64,000 nucleotides of DNA from Aestuariivirga litoralis (GCF_015714715.1 NZ_WAHS01000001.1:1995001-2059000), one strand, 5' to 3'. Shown: positions 17,285-27,049, counted from the stretch's first letter. Made by a program: numbers and translations. Notes: generated by a model from the letters alone, not told the origin.

Positions 17285-19126
17285 TTAAACGCCGACGCGC
17301 TGCTTCTTGCGCAGGTCGGCCTGATATTTGGCGGCCTCGTTCACTTCCTTGCGCTTCGACACTTGCGGCACGCCGACATCCCACATGGCATCGCCCGGCG
17401 TCCAGACGAAGGCATCCATTTCAATTGAAATAACGGTGGTACGGTCAGTGGTCTTGGCCCAATCCAGCGCCAGGCCAAGTTCTGCGATACTTTTCACGCC
17501 GCGCGCCAAAGCGCCCATCGATTCTGCGTGTTTGACGAAATCGACGGCGAAGGCCTGCTTCACATTGCAGTCCTTGATCAGGTTGTTGTAGCTCTCGCCG
17601 CCCTTGAAATTCTGCAGGCGGTTGATGACGGCATAGCCGCCATTGTCACAGATGATGACGATCATCTTGTGGCCGGTGAGCACCGACGAATAGATGTCGG
17701 AATTCATGATGAGGTATGACCCATCACCCACCATGACTATGGTTTCGCGGGTCGGGTCGGCCATCGCAGCACCCCAGCCGCCGGCCACTTCATAGCCCAT
17801 GCAGGAGAAGCCATATTCCACGTCAAAGCTGTTGGCGGATTTGACGCGCCAGACTTTGTTCAGTTCGCCCGGCAGGCCGCCGGCGGCGCCAACCACGTAA
17901 TCGCGTTCGCCCGCCTTGTCATTCACCATGCCGACGATCTGGCCATAAGTGGGCAGCGGGCCGTTGGTGGGTGTTTTGTAGCCATCGACGGCCTTGTTCC
18001 AGATGGCCATTTCATCGCGGCCCTTCTTGGTCCAAGCGGCATCAACCTTGAAGCCTTTCATGCCAGCGGCGAGATCCTGCATCGCCACCAGCGCATCACC
18101 GACAACGGCAACGGAGCGATGCTTCAGCGCATCGTAGCGCGCGGCATTGATCGAGACGAATTGCGCATCGGCGGAGAAGCAGGTCCACGAGCCGGTAGTG
18201 AAATCCTGCAAGCGGGTGCCGATGGCGAGGATCACATCCGCTTCGGCGGCGATGTTATTCGCCGAGGTTGAACCTGTCACACCGATGGGGCCAACATGGT
18301 TGGCGTGGTTGTGCACAAGGCTGCCCTTGCCAGCCATGGTTTCGGCAATCGGGATGCCGTAATCGTTGGAGAATTTGGCGACGATTTCTTCGGCCTGCGA
18401 ATAGCGCACGCCACCGCCGGCGATGATCAGCGGCTTCTTGGCTTTCTTCAGGGCTTCAATGGCGCGTTCAATCTGGCGCGTATCGGGGCGTGGGCGGGGG
18501 ATTTCGTGGGTCTTGGGTTCGAAGAACGCGGCCGGGTAATCGTAAGCGATTTCCTGAATGTCTTGCGGCAGGCCGATGAAGGCCGGGCCGCAATCAGCCG
18601 GGTCCAGCATCGTGGCCACGGCTTGCGGTAGCGAGGAAATGATCTGCTCCGGATGGGTGATCCGGTCCCAGTAACGCGAGACAGGCTTGAAGGCATCGTT
18701 CACACTGATCGAGGGCATGCCGTAATGCTCAACCTGCTGCAGCACGGGATCAGGGCGGCGGTTGACGAAGGTGTCACCGGCGATGATCAGGATGGGCAGG
18801 CGGTTGGAATGAGCCACGCCGGCAGCGGTGATCATGTTGGTGGCGCCTGGGCCGATCGACGAGGTGGCGATCATGATCTGGCGGCGCAGCTTGGCTTTAT
18901 TATAACCGATGGCGGCCAGCGCCATAGACTGCTCGTTCTGGCCGCGCCAGACCGGGAGCCTGTCTTTCACCTCGACCAGTGCTTCCGAAAGGCAGGTGAC
19001 GTTGCCATGGCCAAAAATGCCGAAAGCGCCGGGAAACAGGGGCTCCTTTTTGCCATCGATGATGATGAACTGGTTGACCAGGTAACGCACAAGGGCTTGC
19101 GCCATCGTCAGGCGAATGGTGGACAT
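17285..19126 (-). CDS. iolD: 3D-(3,5/4)-trihydroxycyclohexane-1,2-dione hydrolase IolD
   Basis: IolD is the thiamine-diphosphate enzyme that opens the inositol-derived ring. At 613 residues it has the expected length. The N-terminal Pyr domain includes FPGAFGIFGHGNVTCLSEAL and the glutamate/glutamine region RGQNEQSMALAAIGYNKAK. The central domain carries SAEVD-like nucleotide features, and the C-terminal PP domain has the ThDP motif GDGSYLIMNSDIYSS (GDG-X-N). The ATG at 19126 follows AGGAGAGAAATC. iolE and a Gfo/Idh gene follow on the same strand; an aldehyde dehydrogenase gene diverges upstream. Confidence 0.96.
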   Translation of the reverse strand: MSTIRLTMAQALVRYLVNQFIIIDGKKEPLFPGAFGIFGHGNVTCLSEALVEVKDRLPVWRGQNEQSMALAAIGYNKAKLRRQIMIATSSIGPGATNMITAAGVAHSNRLPILIIAGDTFVNRRPDPVLQQVEHYGMPSISVNDAFKPVSRYWDRITHPEQIISSLPQAVATMLDPADCGPAFIGLPQDIQEIAYDYPAAFFEPKTHEIPRPRPDTRQIERAIEALKKAKKPLIIAGGGVRYSQAEEIVAKFSNDYGIPIAETMAGKGSLVHNHANHVGPIGVTGSTSANNIAAEADVILAIGTRLQDFTTGSWTCFSADAQFVSINAARYDALKHRSVAVVGDALVAMQDLAAGMKGFKVDAAWTKKGRDEMAIWNKAVDGYKTPTNGPLPTYGQIVGMVNDKAGERDYVVGAAGGLPGELNKVWRVKSANSFDVEYGFSCMGYEVAGGWGAAMADPTRETIVMVGDGSYLIMNSDIYSSVLTGHKMIVIICDNGGYAVINRLQNFKGGESYNNLIKDCNVKQAFAVDFVKHAESMGALARGVKSIAELGLALDWAKTTDRTTVISIEMDAFVWTPGDAMWDVGVPQVSKRKEVNEAAKYQADLRKKQRVGV

Positions 19127-19269
19127 GATTTCTCTCCTCCAGAGGTCAGCTGAACGTAAATCAGCCGCTGAATTTTGCCAAGCTAAAAGCAGAAAAATTG
19201 TTTCATTGGAAGCAAAAAAAGAATATCTGTTCCAAATTCTGCAAATTTGGGCAGGCGCGAGGAACAGGC

Positions 19270-20703
19270 ATGTACGAGAAATTCGGACTCTTTATCGATG
19301 GCGCCTGGCGCCGCGATAACAAGGAAATGCTGCCTGTTCTTGATCCTGCCACAGGCGAACAGATCGGGGAAGTGCCATCTGCGAGCCCGGCTGATACCGA
19401 GGCGGCAATTGCTGCGGCTGACAAGGGCTTGAAGCTCTGGCGCGCTCTGCCGGCCTGGACACGGGCCGATGCCCTGCACAAATGCGCTGACGTAATGGCA
19501 GCGCGCACCGAAGAAGCCGCAAGGCGGATCACGCTGGAAGCGGGCAAGCCGCTGGCGCAGTCGCGCCGCGAATGGCAGCTGTCGGTTGATCAGTTCCGCT
19601 GGCATGCCGAAGAGGCGCGGCGGATTTACGGGCGTATCGTGGAAAGCCGCGCGCCCGGCGGGCGGCTTGAGATTTCGCATGAACCCATCGGCATTGCAGC
19701 GGCCTTCACGGCGTGGAATTTCCCCGCGGTGCTGATCGCCCGCAAGGCGGCCCCTGCTTTGGCCGCTGGCTGCTCGATCATCGTGCGGCCTTCGCGGGAG
19801 ACGCCGGGCGTGGCGATGGTGCTGATTGATTGCTTGCGCGAGGCGGGTTTGCCCGCCGGCGTGGTAGGTCTGGTAACGGGGCCGACGGCTTCGACCTATG
19901 GGCCGATCATGGCCTCCAACAAAGTGCGTAAGGTTTCGCTGACGGGATCAACCGCCGTGGGCCAGCAAATGATCCGCGATGCGGCAGCCACGCTGAAGCG
20001 CTGCACGATGGAATTGGGCGGCAATGCGCCGGTCATCGTGTTTGATGATTTCGACATTGATGCAGCGCTTGATATCTGCGTGCCGGTAAAATTCGCCAAT
20101 GCTGGGCAAGTCTGCGTGACGGGCGACCGTTTCTATGTTGCGCAGGACAAGTATCAGAAATTCGTCGATGGCTTTGCGGCGCGCGCCAAGGCGCTGAAGC
20201 TGGGGCACGGCCTGGAAGACGCGACCCAGATGGGGCCGCTGATCAACCAAAAGCGCGTCGACGCGATTGAAACGGTGATTGCCAATGCCAAGGCCAAGGG
20301 CGGCAAGATCAATGCCGGCGGCGGGCGGCCATCGGGGCAGAACAAGGGCTTCTTCTTTGAGCCCACGGTGATCTCGAACATTCCTGATGATGCGATGGCT
20401 CTGGCGGAAGAAAACTTCGGGCCGGTGGCCGCGATCACGCCATTCAAGACGGTAGAGGAAGCTTACGCCCGCGCCAATTCCACCGACATGGGGCTTTCGG
20501 CTTATGTGTTCACCCGTGATGCCAAGCGCATGCGCGAAGCATCGGCTGCGATTGAAGCGGGCATGGTGGGGATCAATTCATTTGCTCTCGCAGCGGCGGA
20601 AGCACCCTTCGGCGGCAGCAAGCATTCCGGCATGGGACGCGAAGGCGGCACCGAAGCCATCCATGATTATCTCAATGTCAAACTCACGCAGGTCACGGTG
20701 TAA
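19270..20703 (+). CDS. NAD(P)-dependent aldehyde dehydrogenase (succinate-semialdehyde dehydrogenase-like)
   Basis: A 477-residue aldehyde dehydrogenase. It shows the catalytic Glu in TMELGGNAPVIVFDD, the catalytic Cys in NAGQVCVTGDRFYV, and the N169-type asparagine in FTAWNFPAVLIARK. The last residues match the GabD/SSADH branch (FGGSKHSGMGREGG). I chose the ATG at 19270, preceded by GAGGAA, rather than the codon at 19198, because the family starts MYEKFGLFIDGAW. It is divergent from iolD and followed after three bases by a 2-hydroxyacid dehydrogenase gene, suggesting a catabolic pair. The substrate is unknown. Confidence 0.9.
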   Translation: MYEKFGLFIDGAWRRDNKEMLPVLDPATGEQIGEVPSASPADTEAAIAAADKGLKLWRALPAWTRADALHKCADVMAARTEEAARRITLEAGKPLAQSRREWQLSVDQFRWHAEEARRIYGRIVESRAPGGRLEISHEPIGIAAAFTAWNFPAVLIARKAAPALAAGCSIIVRPSRETPGVAMVLIDCLREAGLPAGVVGLVTGPTASTYGPIMASNKVRKVSLTGSTAVGQQMIRDAAATLKRCTMELGGNAPVIVFDDFDIDAALDICVPVKFANAGQVCVTGDRFYVAQDKYQKFVDGFAARAKALKLGHGLEDATQMGPLINQKRVDAIETVIANAKAKGGKINAGGGRPSGQNKGFFFEPTVISNIPDDAMALAEENFGPVAAITPFKTVEEAYARANSTDMGLSAYVFTRDAKRMREASAAIEAGMVGINSFALAAAEAPFGGSKHSGMGREGGTEAIHDYLNVKLTQVTV

Positions 20704-20706
20704 ATC

Positions 20707-21633
20707 ATGCCGCATGTTGTCGTTGCCGGAAAAATCCATGAGGCGGGTGTGGCGCTGCTGAAAGCCGCGCCGGGCATTACATTCGATCTTGTGAATGAAG
20801 TGACCAAGGAAGCCTATGCGCCGCTGATGCCGAAGGCTGACGCGCTGCTGCTGCGCACCCAGCCTTTGACGGCTGATGTGATCGCCACTTCCAACCAGCT
20901 CAAAATCGTCTCACGCCATGGCGTGGGTTATGATGCCGTGGATGTGGCAGCCCTTTCGGCGCGAAAAATTCCGCTAGCCATTGTGGGCGATGTGAATTCG
21001 CGCGCGGTGGCCGAGCATACGCTGGCGCTGATGCTGGCGGTGGCGCGCCGTGTGGTGGCGCATGACCAAGCCTCGCGCTCCGGCAACTGGAACGAACGCA
21101 ACAAGTTTGATTCCGTCGAGTTGGACGGAAAAAAGCTGCTGGTGATTGGCTATGGCCGCATCGGACGGCGCGTGGGTGAACTTGCGCGCGCTTTTGGGAT
21201 GGAAGTGATTGCCTATGATCCCTTCATCACCGATGGCAGCACGATGGCTGACCTGAAGGCCGCTTTGGCGCAGGCGGATTATGTGTCACTCCACATGCCT
21301 GCCGCCAAGGGCGCGGTGATCGGCGCAGAAGAGTTGGCGTTGATGAAGCCAACAGCCATCATCATCAATGCGGCTCGCGGCGGGTTGGTGGATGAGGCTT
21401 CGCTGGATCAGGCTCTGCGCGCGCGGAAGATTTATGGCGCCGGGCTTGATGTGCTGGTGGAGGAACCGCCGAAGGCTGATCATCCGCTACTCAGTAATCC
21501 CTATCTCACAATCAGCCCGCATAATGCCGGGCTGACGCAAGAATGTGCGAAACGCATGGCGATTGCGGCAGCGCAGAATATTCTGGATCATTTCGCCGGG
21601 AAACTGGACCCGAAGCTGGTGGTGAATTCCTAA
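20707..21633 (+). CDS. D-2-hydroxyacid dehydrogenase (SerA-like)
   Basis: A 308-residue NAD-dependent dehydrogenase. The cofactor motif is LLVIGYGRIGRRVGELARAFG. Catalytic Arg lies in NAARGGLVDEASL, Glu in VLVEEPPKADHPL, and His in ISPHNAGLTQEC. It lacks the C-terminal ACT domain of full-length phosphoglycerate dehydrogenase, so it more likely reduces a hydroxypyruvate- or glyoxylate-type acid or oxidises a sugar-derived hydroxyacid. It is the second gene of the pair with the aldehyde dehydrogenase upstream. A long composite palindrome follows its stop. Confidence 0.9.
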   Translation: MPHVVVAGKIHEAGVALLKAAPGITFDLVNEVTKEAYAPLMPKADALLLRTQPLTADVIATSNQLKIVSRHGVGYDAVDVAALSARKIPLAIVGDVNSRAVAEHTLALMLAVARRVVAHDQASRSGNWNERNKFDSVELDGKKLLVIGYGRIGRRVGELARAFGMEVIAYDPFITDGSTMADLKAALAQADYVSLHMPAAKGAVIGAEELALMKPTAIIINAARGGLVDEASLDQALRARKIYGAGLDVLVEEPPKADHPLLSNPYLTISPHNAGLTQECAKRMAIAAAQNILDHFAGKLDPKLVVNS

Positions 21634-21634
21634 C

Positions 21635-21778
21635 TCCTTCGCCCGCTGGCGGGAGAAGGAAGGGGCCCGTCCGGCAAAGCCGGATGAGAAGGATGAGGGG
21701 CAGGTGGTGACCGCGGTCCCTCACCCTCCCCATCGCTTTGCGATGGGTCCCCTCCCTCTCCCGCAAGCGGGAGAGGAC
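21635..21778. repeat. Composite RIME-like palindrome between convergent genes
   Basis: The 150 bases separating two convergent genes form a large imperfect inverted repeat. The left half (CTTCGCCCGCTGGCGGGAGAAGG, then CCGTCCGGCAAAGCCGGATG, then GATGAGGGG) mirrors the right half (CCCTCACC, then CCCATCGCTTTGCGATGGG, then CTCTCCCGCAAGCGGGAGAG). Each half also folds into its own hairpins. It belongs to the same family as the repeats at 17229 and 33378. Its position suits a bidirectional transcription stop or an mRNA 3-prime stabiliser. Confidence 0.75.
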
Positions 21779-21785
21779 GATCAAC

Positions 21786-23372
21786 CTATTTCATCGCCAC
21801 CGGCGCTTTGCCTTTTTCGAACGTGTAGAAATTATCGGCAGCCACATCTTGCCACTCACCGGCGGTGCCGTCCGGCCACACGACGCGGGCTTGGGTTTTA
21901 TCCAACGTGCCAAGGCCGAAATGGATGAAGCCGGCTTTGCCCGACACATGCCCACCACCGACGAAATTTTCGTGGCTCATGGTCTTGCCGTTCGGGCCTT
22001 TCACTTCAACCCAGGCGCCGACGGCATCATGGTTGCCATTCTCACCCAGCAGTTTAACTTCGAGGAAGTGGCCGAGATCAGTCGACACATTACGCCAGAT
22101 TTCAGCATTCTCACGGCGCGCGACCACGACGAGGTCGAGCTTGCCATCCATGTTGAGATCAACCAGTTCCGCGCCGCGATGATTGCGGAAGCTCAGGATG
22201 CCGGCCTTGTCTCCGGATTCCATGAACTTGCCATCGGCCTTTTGCAGCAGAAGATTGTTCGGGTCCTTCTGGGCAAAATCCGGCATCTTATCGACATTGC
22301 CCTTGGCGATGAACAGGTCATAGAGGCCATCATTGTTCACGTCTTCAAACTGGGTGTGCCAGCCGGTGGAGGGGCGCGTGTCGCCGCCGGTGTAAGGCAT
22401 GTGCGCGGTGGTGCCCATCGGGAACTGAGCTTCCTTGTACAAAGGCTTGCCCGCGCCATCGGCCAGAAGCTGCATGCGCTGGTCAGCCATCGACGACAGG
22501 AAGTAAGATGGATAGCCGCTGTTGTTGAAGTCTGCGGTGGCGATGCCCATGCCCCACAGGCGCACATAGCGCCAGCCTTCGTCAGCGGTATAAAGCTTCG
22601 GCGCCTCGCCGGGCGGCACTTTCCACATCTGCTCCTGGCCGCCCATATAATATTCGCGGTCATTGGAGACGCGCAAAGACGGCGTGCCCGAACGGTTCCA
22701 ATCGGTGAACAGGATCGAGAGGGCGCAATAGCTGGGCGTCAAAGCGATACGCGGGCCGTAGCCTTTGCCATCAGCGCTGGGGCGCAGCAGCCAATTGTCG
22801 GTGCAATGGCCCCAGGGATCATCTTCAAACTTGCGATCTATATAAGTGCCTAAAGCCAGCGTGGGCATTTTGTTGCCCTTCTCCCAGGTGGCGGAGAAGG
22901 CCGTGCCCCAGGCGTCACCGCCATCAATGTTCCAGGTTTTGTTGGCGTCCTTGAACTTGCACTTGCCAAGGCCCTTCATCACCTTGCTTTCGCCGACGCG
23001 CAGCACGACGAGATCCATCACGCCATCGCCATCCACGTCGAGCGGATAGGCACCGGTGGCTTGGCCAAGTTCAAGGCCAGAACCTTTGGCTTCGGCAAAT
23101 TTCAGCGCGCCGCCTTTGGGTGATTTGTTGAGGAACAGCTTGGCCTTGTTCTCGCCGCCGGCGATGAACAATTCCGGCAAGCCATCGCCTGAGCAATCGA
23201 AGGCAGCGACACCGCCGCCGACCATATATTGCCAGTCACCCTTATAGATGGAATTGAGGCCGGCACTTTTGCTTTCGTCAGCAAATTTCGGGATCACCGG
23301 GCCTGCATCATCAGCGTGAGCCGTGGCCGAAACGGCGAGGAGCGAAGCGGCAATGAGGAGCGCGTGTTTCAT
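21786..23372 (-). CDS. Secreted CRTAC1-family FG-GAP/VCBS repeat protein with ASPIC/UnbV domain
   Basis: A 528-residue exported protein. After a signal peptide ([20 protein letters not shown]) come repeated calcium-binding beta-propeller motifs, for example AFDCSGDGLPELFIAGG, PLDVDGDGVMDLVVLRVG, EDVNNDGLYDLFIAKGN and DLNMDGKLDLVVVARRE. It ends in an ASPIC/UnbV-type domain (about residues 440-520) including GAWVEVKGPNGK and HFGLGTLDKTQARVVWPDG. The ATG at 23372 overlaps the stop of the haloperoxidase gene upstream (ATGA), so translation is coupled. FG-GAP proteins often act as adhesins or scaffolds. A role as partner of the haloperoxidase is inferred from the coupling. Confidence 0.88.
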   Translation of the reverse strand: MKHALLIAASLLAVSATAHADDAGPVIPKFADESKSAGLNSIYKGDWQYMVGGGVAAFDCSGDGLPELFIAGGENKAKLFLNKSPKGGALKFAEAKGSGLELGQATGAYPLDVDGDGVMDLVVLRVGESKVMKGLGKCKFKDANKTWNIDGGDAWGTAFSATWEKGNKMPTLALGTYIDRKFEDDPWGHCTDNWLLRPSADGKGYGPRIALTPSYCALSILFTDWNRSGTPSLRVSNDREYYMGGQEQMWKVPPGEAPKLYTADEGWRYVRLWGMGIATADFNNSGYPSYFLSSMADQRMQLLADGAGKPLYKEAQFPMGTTAHMPYTGGDTRPSTGWHTQFEDVNNDGLYDLFIAKGNVDKMPDFAQKDPNNLLLQKADGKFMESGDKAGILSFRNHRGAELVDLNMDGKLDLVVVARRENAEIWRNVSTDLGHFLEVKLLGENGNHDAVGAWVEVKGPNGKTMSHENFVGGGHVSGKAGFIHFGLGTLDKTQARVVWPDGTAGEWQDVAADNFYTFEKGKAPVAMK

Positions 23373-24667
23373 TGGAATGTCGTCAGCTTTACAACATATT
23401 GACCGACGCACTGGCCCTGCTGCAGGCCATTGTCGATGGCGGCGCGGAAATGGATGCCGCCATAAAGCCGCGAAATGCCGGCTTCCTTGGCTGCATCCCA
23501 GAAGCTTTTGAAATGACGCACACCCAAACCATCGCGTTCATGGGTGTGGTCATCGAAGGCGAAATCGGGGCCGAAGACCGCAGTGAGCGCTTCAGCCACA
23601 GCACCCGATTGCGAGGAATGGCCTGACGGATATTCCGGGAAGGGCGGCGTGATCAGGATCGGTTCAAACTTCGGGTCGATGTTCTTCTTGATGTATGTGA
23701 TTGGGCGGATCGTGTCGTATTTATACTTGTCGGCCCAGCAACCGATGAAACCATCATTGATCGCGATGCCCACGCGGGCGAGAGCATCTGCGGCATGCGC
23801 CACGTCCAGCTTCTTCTGGTCCATGATGTCGAGCACGATGCCGACCCAGTGCCCCGGCGGCGTCCAGGACAGGCCCGGATCATCCGACCAGAAGCGGGCG
23901 ATAGTCTTTTGTTCCGGCGTCAAGGCCTTGGTGACGTCGTAAACTTCTTTGGCCATCTTGTAGAAATCAGAAACCGGCTCAGTGCTGAATTTGGGCTGCG
24001 GTTCCAGCGCGCAGCTGGTGGATTCCGGCATGGCCAGCGGATGGTTCTTGCCCCAGAGTGGCAGCAAAGGATGCTGCTGGATCTGCAGCATGTTGGTGGG
24101 CACCCAGTGGCCCGGTTCCTTGCTTACTTCATAGATCGGCGGGAAGCCGAGATTGACGACGACCGAGCCGCCATCCAGCTTGGACCAGGTGAGGATCGCC
24201 TTTTCCAGATTGCGGCCATAGGTCTCGCTGCGGGTGACCACATCCTTGGGCAGGCCCTTGGCCACTTCCATTTTCAGCTTGGCGGAATGCGCCTTCATGG
24301 CTTGCTGGCCGGATGGGCCGGTATTGGCGAAGAAGTCCTGCATGGCGGCATCAAGTGCGGCATTCAGCACCACGCTCTCATCATATTTTTTGCCGCTCTC
24401 ACGCTGCGGCAGGGATTTGAGATCCTTGAGCTGGCCAGCGAAAGACCGCAACTTCGGATTGCCCGAGGCGGTGGCTTCATAAGAGGTGATGCCGACATAA
24501 GCGAAAGCGCGGGCGGCCACGGGTGGCGAATATGTCGCCGTGTGGCGCACCAGATTGAGCAGCAGATTGTACCAGCCGGTCAGCACGTCTTCGGGTGCAG
24601 CGGCGCGCGCGGGTGTGACTACAAGCAGGCTCATCAGCGCAAGGCTCACGCAAATTTTCTTCAGCAT
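23369..24667 (-). CDS. Exported vanadium-dependent haloperoxidase / PAP2-superfamily phosphatase
   Basis: The 432-residue protein has a signal peptide (residues 1-22) and the three-part PAP2/vanadium haloperoxidase signature: Lys314 and Arg321 in KYKYDTIRP (K-X6-R-P), PSGHS at 347-351, and Ser399-Arg400 with His406 in SRLYGGIHF. These residues bind vanadate in haloperoxidases and phosphate in acid phosphatases. Length and the helical N-terminal half favour the haloperoxidase branch. The enzyme would act in the periplasm or outside the cell. It is coupled by a four-base overlap to a secreted FG-GAP protein. Whether it halogenates or dephosphorylates cannot be decided from sequence. Confidence 0.87.
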   Translation of the reverse strand: MLKKICVSLALMSLLVVTPARAAAPEDVLTGWYNLLLNLVRHTATYSPPVAARAFAYVGITSYEATASGNPKLRSFAGQLKDLKSLPQRESGKKYDESVVLNAALDAAMQDFFANTGPSGQQAMKAHSAKLKMEVAKGLPKDVVTRSETYGRNLEKAILTWSKLDGGSVVVNLGFPPIYEVSKEPGHWVPTNMLQIQQHPLLPLWGKNHPLAMPESTSCALEPQPKFSTEPVSDFYKMAKEVYDVTKALTPEQKTIARFWSDDPGLSWTPPGHWVGIVLDIMDQKKLDVAHAADALARVGIAINDGFIGCWADKYKYDTIRPITYIKKNIDPKFEPILITPPFPEYPSGHSSQSGAVAEALTAVFGPDFAFDDHTHERDGLGVRHFKSFWDAAKEAGISRLYGGIHFRAAIDNGLQQGQCVGQYVVKLTTFQ

Positions 24668-24712
24668 TTCCCCAAGCCCCTCTTTGTTTTCGCCCCCGCG
24701 AAAATCGCTTGT

Positions 24713-25579
24713 TTATGCAACGTCCTTCATCGCGCCGGGGCCTGGAATGGCACCCTTGGGGCATTTGCCCGCGATGATCATGCCCAGTACTTCGTCATGG
24801 GTGACGTCCTGCACGCGGGCGGAACCGACGACCTTGCCGTTCTTCATCACGGTCAAACGGTCTGCGAGGTCAAATACGTCATGCAGATCATGGCTGATCA
24901 GGAAGATGCCGATGCCATCCGCTTTCAGCTGCTTAATCAGCTCGCCCACTTGTGCCGTTTCCTGCGGGCCCAAGGCGGCCGTGGGTTCATCCATGATCAA
25001 GATGCGGGCATTGAAGTGGATGGCACGCGCGATGGCGACCGATTGGCGCTGGCCGCCGGAGAGTTTCGAAACCGGTTCCTTGAAGCGGCGGAAATTCGGG
25101 TTCAGGCGGTGCATCACCTGGCGGGTTTCGGATTCCATCGCGGCATCATCAAGCGTGCCAATCGCGGTGCGGAGTTCGCGGCCCAGATAGAGATTGGCGG
25201 CGGCATCCACATTGTCGGCCAGAGCCAGCGTCTGGTAGATGGTTTCGATGCCTTGGGCCTTGGCGTCACGCGGATTGTTGATGGTGACTTCCGCGCCATC
25301 GACCATGATCTGGCCCGCATCGCGCTTGTAGGCGCCCGACAGCACCTTGATCAAAGTGGATTTGCCAGCACCATTGTGGCCGAGCAAGCCTACGACTTCG
25401 CCGGGATAAAGATCAATCGAAGCGCGGTCGACGGCCTTGATGCCGCCGAATGCGATGGAAATCTCTTTCATCTCCACCAGCGGATTGCCTTTGGGGGCCG
25501 AGGCCGTCACCGCCACCTTGGCGGGTTTTGCGGCCTTCTTGGGCGACGCTTTGGATTTGGATTTGACTGCCTTTGCCAT
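24713..25579 (-). CDS. Sugar ABC transporter ATP-binding protein with Lys/Ala-rich N-terminal tail
   Basis: The ATPase of the xylose-type importer encoded just upstream. It is a single ABC module (288 residues) rather than the double module of E. coli XylG, resembling FrcA-type ATPases. Motifs are Walker [13 protein letters not shown], signature [15 protein letters not shown] and Walker [13 protein letters not shown]. The first 30 residues are a Lys/Ala-rich, histone-like extension ([17 protein letters not shown]) absent from typical family members. I chose the ATG at 25579 because GAGGAGAA precedes it. Its extreme C-terminus is Gly/Pro-rich. Confidence 0.88.
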   Translation of the reverse strand: MAKAVKSKSKASPKKAAKPAKVAVTASAPKGNPLVEMKEISIAFGGIKAVDRASIDLYPGEVVGLLGHNGAGKSTLIKVLSGAYKRDAGQIMVDGAEVTINNPRDAKAQGIETIYQTLALADNVDAAANLYLGRELRTAIGTLDDAAMESETRQVMHRLNPNFRRFKEPVSKLSGGQRQSVAIARAIHFNARILIMDEPTAALGPQETAQVGELIKQLKADGIGIFLISHDLHDVFDLADRLTVMKNGKVVGSARVQDVTHDEVLGMIIAGKCPKGAIPGPGAMKDVA

Positions 25580-25590
25580 CACCGTTCTCC

Positions 25591-26991
25591 TCACTTCACC
25601 TTGTTGCGATAGATCTGGTCGAGCCAGACCGCGAGTACGAGCACGCCACCGACCACCATGTTCTGCGATGCGGCCGGCAGATTGAGCAGAGACATGCCGG
25701 ACACGATGGATTGCATCATCAAGGCGCCGATCATCGCGCCATAGATGGTGCCAACACCACCGGCGAGGGATGTGCCGCCGATCACCGTGGCGGCGATCAC
25801 ATAAAGCTCATTGGTCAGGCCGAGCGCATTGGTCGCCGCGTTGAGGCGGGCTGATGAGATGATCGAGGACACGCCGACAAGGAAGCCCATCAGCGCGAAG
25901 GCCTTCACGGTGAGCCATTTGGTGTTGATGCCGGCCAGTTCGGCGGCTTCCGGATTGCCGCCCGTGGCATAGATGTAACGGCCAAAGCGGGTGCGGGTCG
26001 CGATGAAAGTCATCACCAGGCAGACCGCGATGGCGATCAGTGCGGGAAGTGAGAAGCCGGTATAGTGAATGAGGCCCTTCACGCAGTGGACGACTTGGTC
26101 TCCCGCCATGCAGATCGAGCTGCCGTCGCGATCCTCAACGCCGGGCGGAATGACCAGATTATGCGCCTTGGCATAATCTTCCATCACGCCGGGCGGCCAG
26201 GGATAGGAGTTCATCACCAAAGTGGTTCCAAGGATGGCGAGAGAACAGACGCCGACAATGAACAATTCAGCCCAGATGGGGCGCAGCGGGAATTTGAACT
26301 TGATGCGCTGCATGCGGCCGTTCCAAACGGCATAGGCAACAGCGACACAGCCGAGGATGCCGAGCAGCCAGCTCCAGAACGGCCCAAGCCAGCTGGCCTG
26401 GATGCCGCCGCCAAACACTTCGAAACGCTGATCCATCGGGGCCACGGTTTCACCCTTGGCCAGAAGGAAAGCGATGCCGCTATAAGCAATCAGGCCGCCC
26501 AGTGTGACGATGAAGGCCGGGATTTTGGCATAGGAGACGAGGAAGCCGTTGAAGGCACCAATCAAAGTGCCAAGACCCAAACAGGCGATCACGCCCAATG
26601 CCCAGATGATCGGATGATCCACGCCCAGGACGGGTGCGAGTTGGTAAACCTGCAGCACGGCGGTGGCGACCGCGATCAGGCTGAGCATCGAACCTACTGA
26701 CAGATCGATCTGGCGCATGACGATCAAGAGCACCATGCCGGTTGACATGACGGCGATGGAAGAGGTTTGGACGAGCAGCGTCCACAAATTACGCGGGGTG
26801 AGGAAGGCGCCGCCGAGCAGGCCATCGTCAGCTGATTTGAGGCCGCTCCAGACGTCGAAAATGCACCAGACCATGATCAGCGCCGCGATCATGCCCAGCA
26901 TGCGCGTGTCGATCTCGGTGGCCCGGAAAAACCGCGCTATGGTGCCTTCCCGTTCCGTGGCGGGGGATTGTGATGTTGACGTCGTGGACAC
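25591..26991 (-). CDS. xylH: Sugar ABC transporter permease, XylH-like
   Basis: The membrane permease of a xylose-type importer, 466 residues with about ten membrane helices. Family features include [16 protein letters not shown] (the cytoplasmic coupling region) and FVLxN-like glycine-rich helices such as [18 protein letters not shown] near the C-terminus. It is longer than E. coli XylH (about 390). An extra hydrophilic loop around residues 255-310 contains a possible disulfide pair in [10 protein letters not shown]. The gene follows the binding-protein gene, separated by a hairpin, and is followed by the ATPase gene. Confidence 0.87.
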   Translation of the reverse strand: MSTTSTSQSPATEREGTIARFFRATEIDTRMLGMIAALIMVWCIFDVWSGLKSADDGLLGGAFLTPRNLWTLLVQTSSIAVMSTGMVLLIVMRQIDLSVGSMLSLIAVATAVLQVYQLAPVLGVDHPIIWALGVIACLGLGTLIGAFNGFLVSYAKIPAFIVTLGGLIAYSGIAFLLAKGETVAPMDQRFEVFGGGIQASWLGPFWSWLLGILGCVAVAYAVWNGRMQRIKFKFPLRPIWAELFIVGVCSLAILGTTLVMNSYPWPPGVMEDYAKAHNLVIPPGVEDRDGSSICMAGDQVVHCVKGLIHYTGFSLPALIAIAVCLVMTFIATRTRFGRYIYATGGNPEAAELAGINTKWLTVKAFALMGFLVGVSSIISSARLNAATNALGLTNELYVIAATVIGGTSLAGGVGTIYGAMIGALMMQSIVSGMSLLNLPAASQNMVVGGVLVLAVWLDQIYRNKVK

Positions 26992-27049
26992 GATTTGCCT
27001 CCAAACCCGTTGTCGGCCGTTGCCCGGCTCTATTCTATCATGTGAGAAA

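Noticed and set aside
19208-19233. GGAA and TTCC half-sites as an IolR operator between iolD and the aldehyde dehydrogenase gene
   Set aside because: The gap is 18 bases, whereas the rhizobial IolR motif is GGAA-N6-TTCC; treated as chance.
23795-25612. A 605-codon plus-strand open frame across the haloperoxidase and ATPase genes
   Set aside because: It is antisense to two well-supported genes and its composition reflects their codon bias; no ribosome binding site or recognisable domain.
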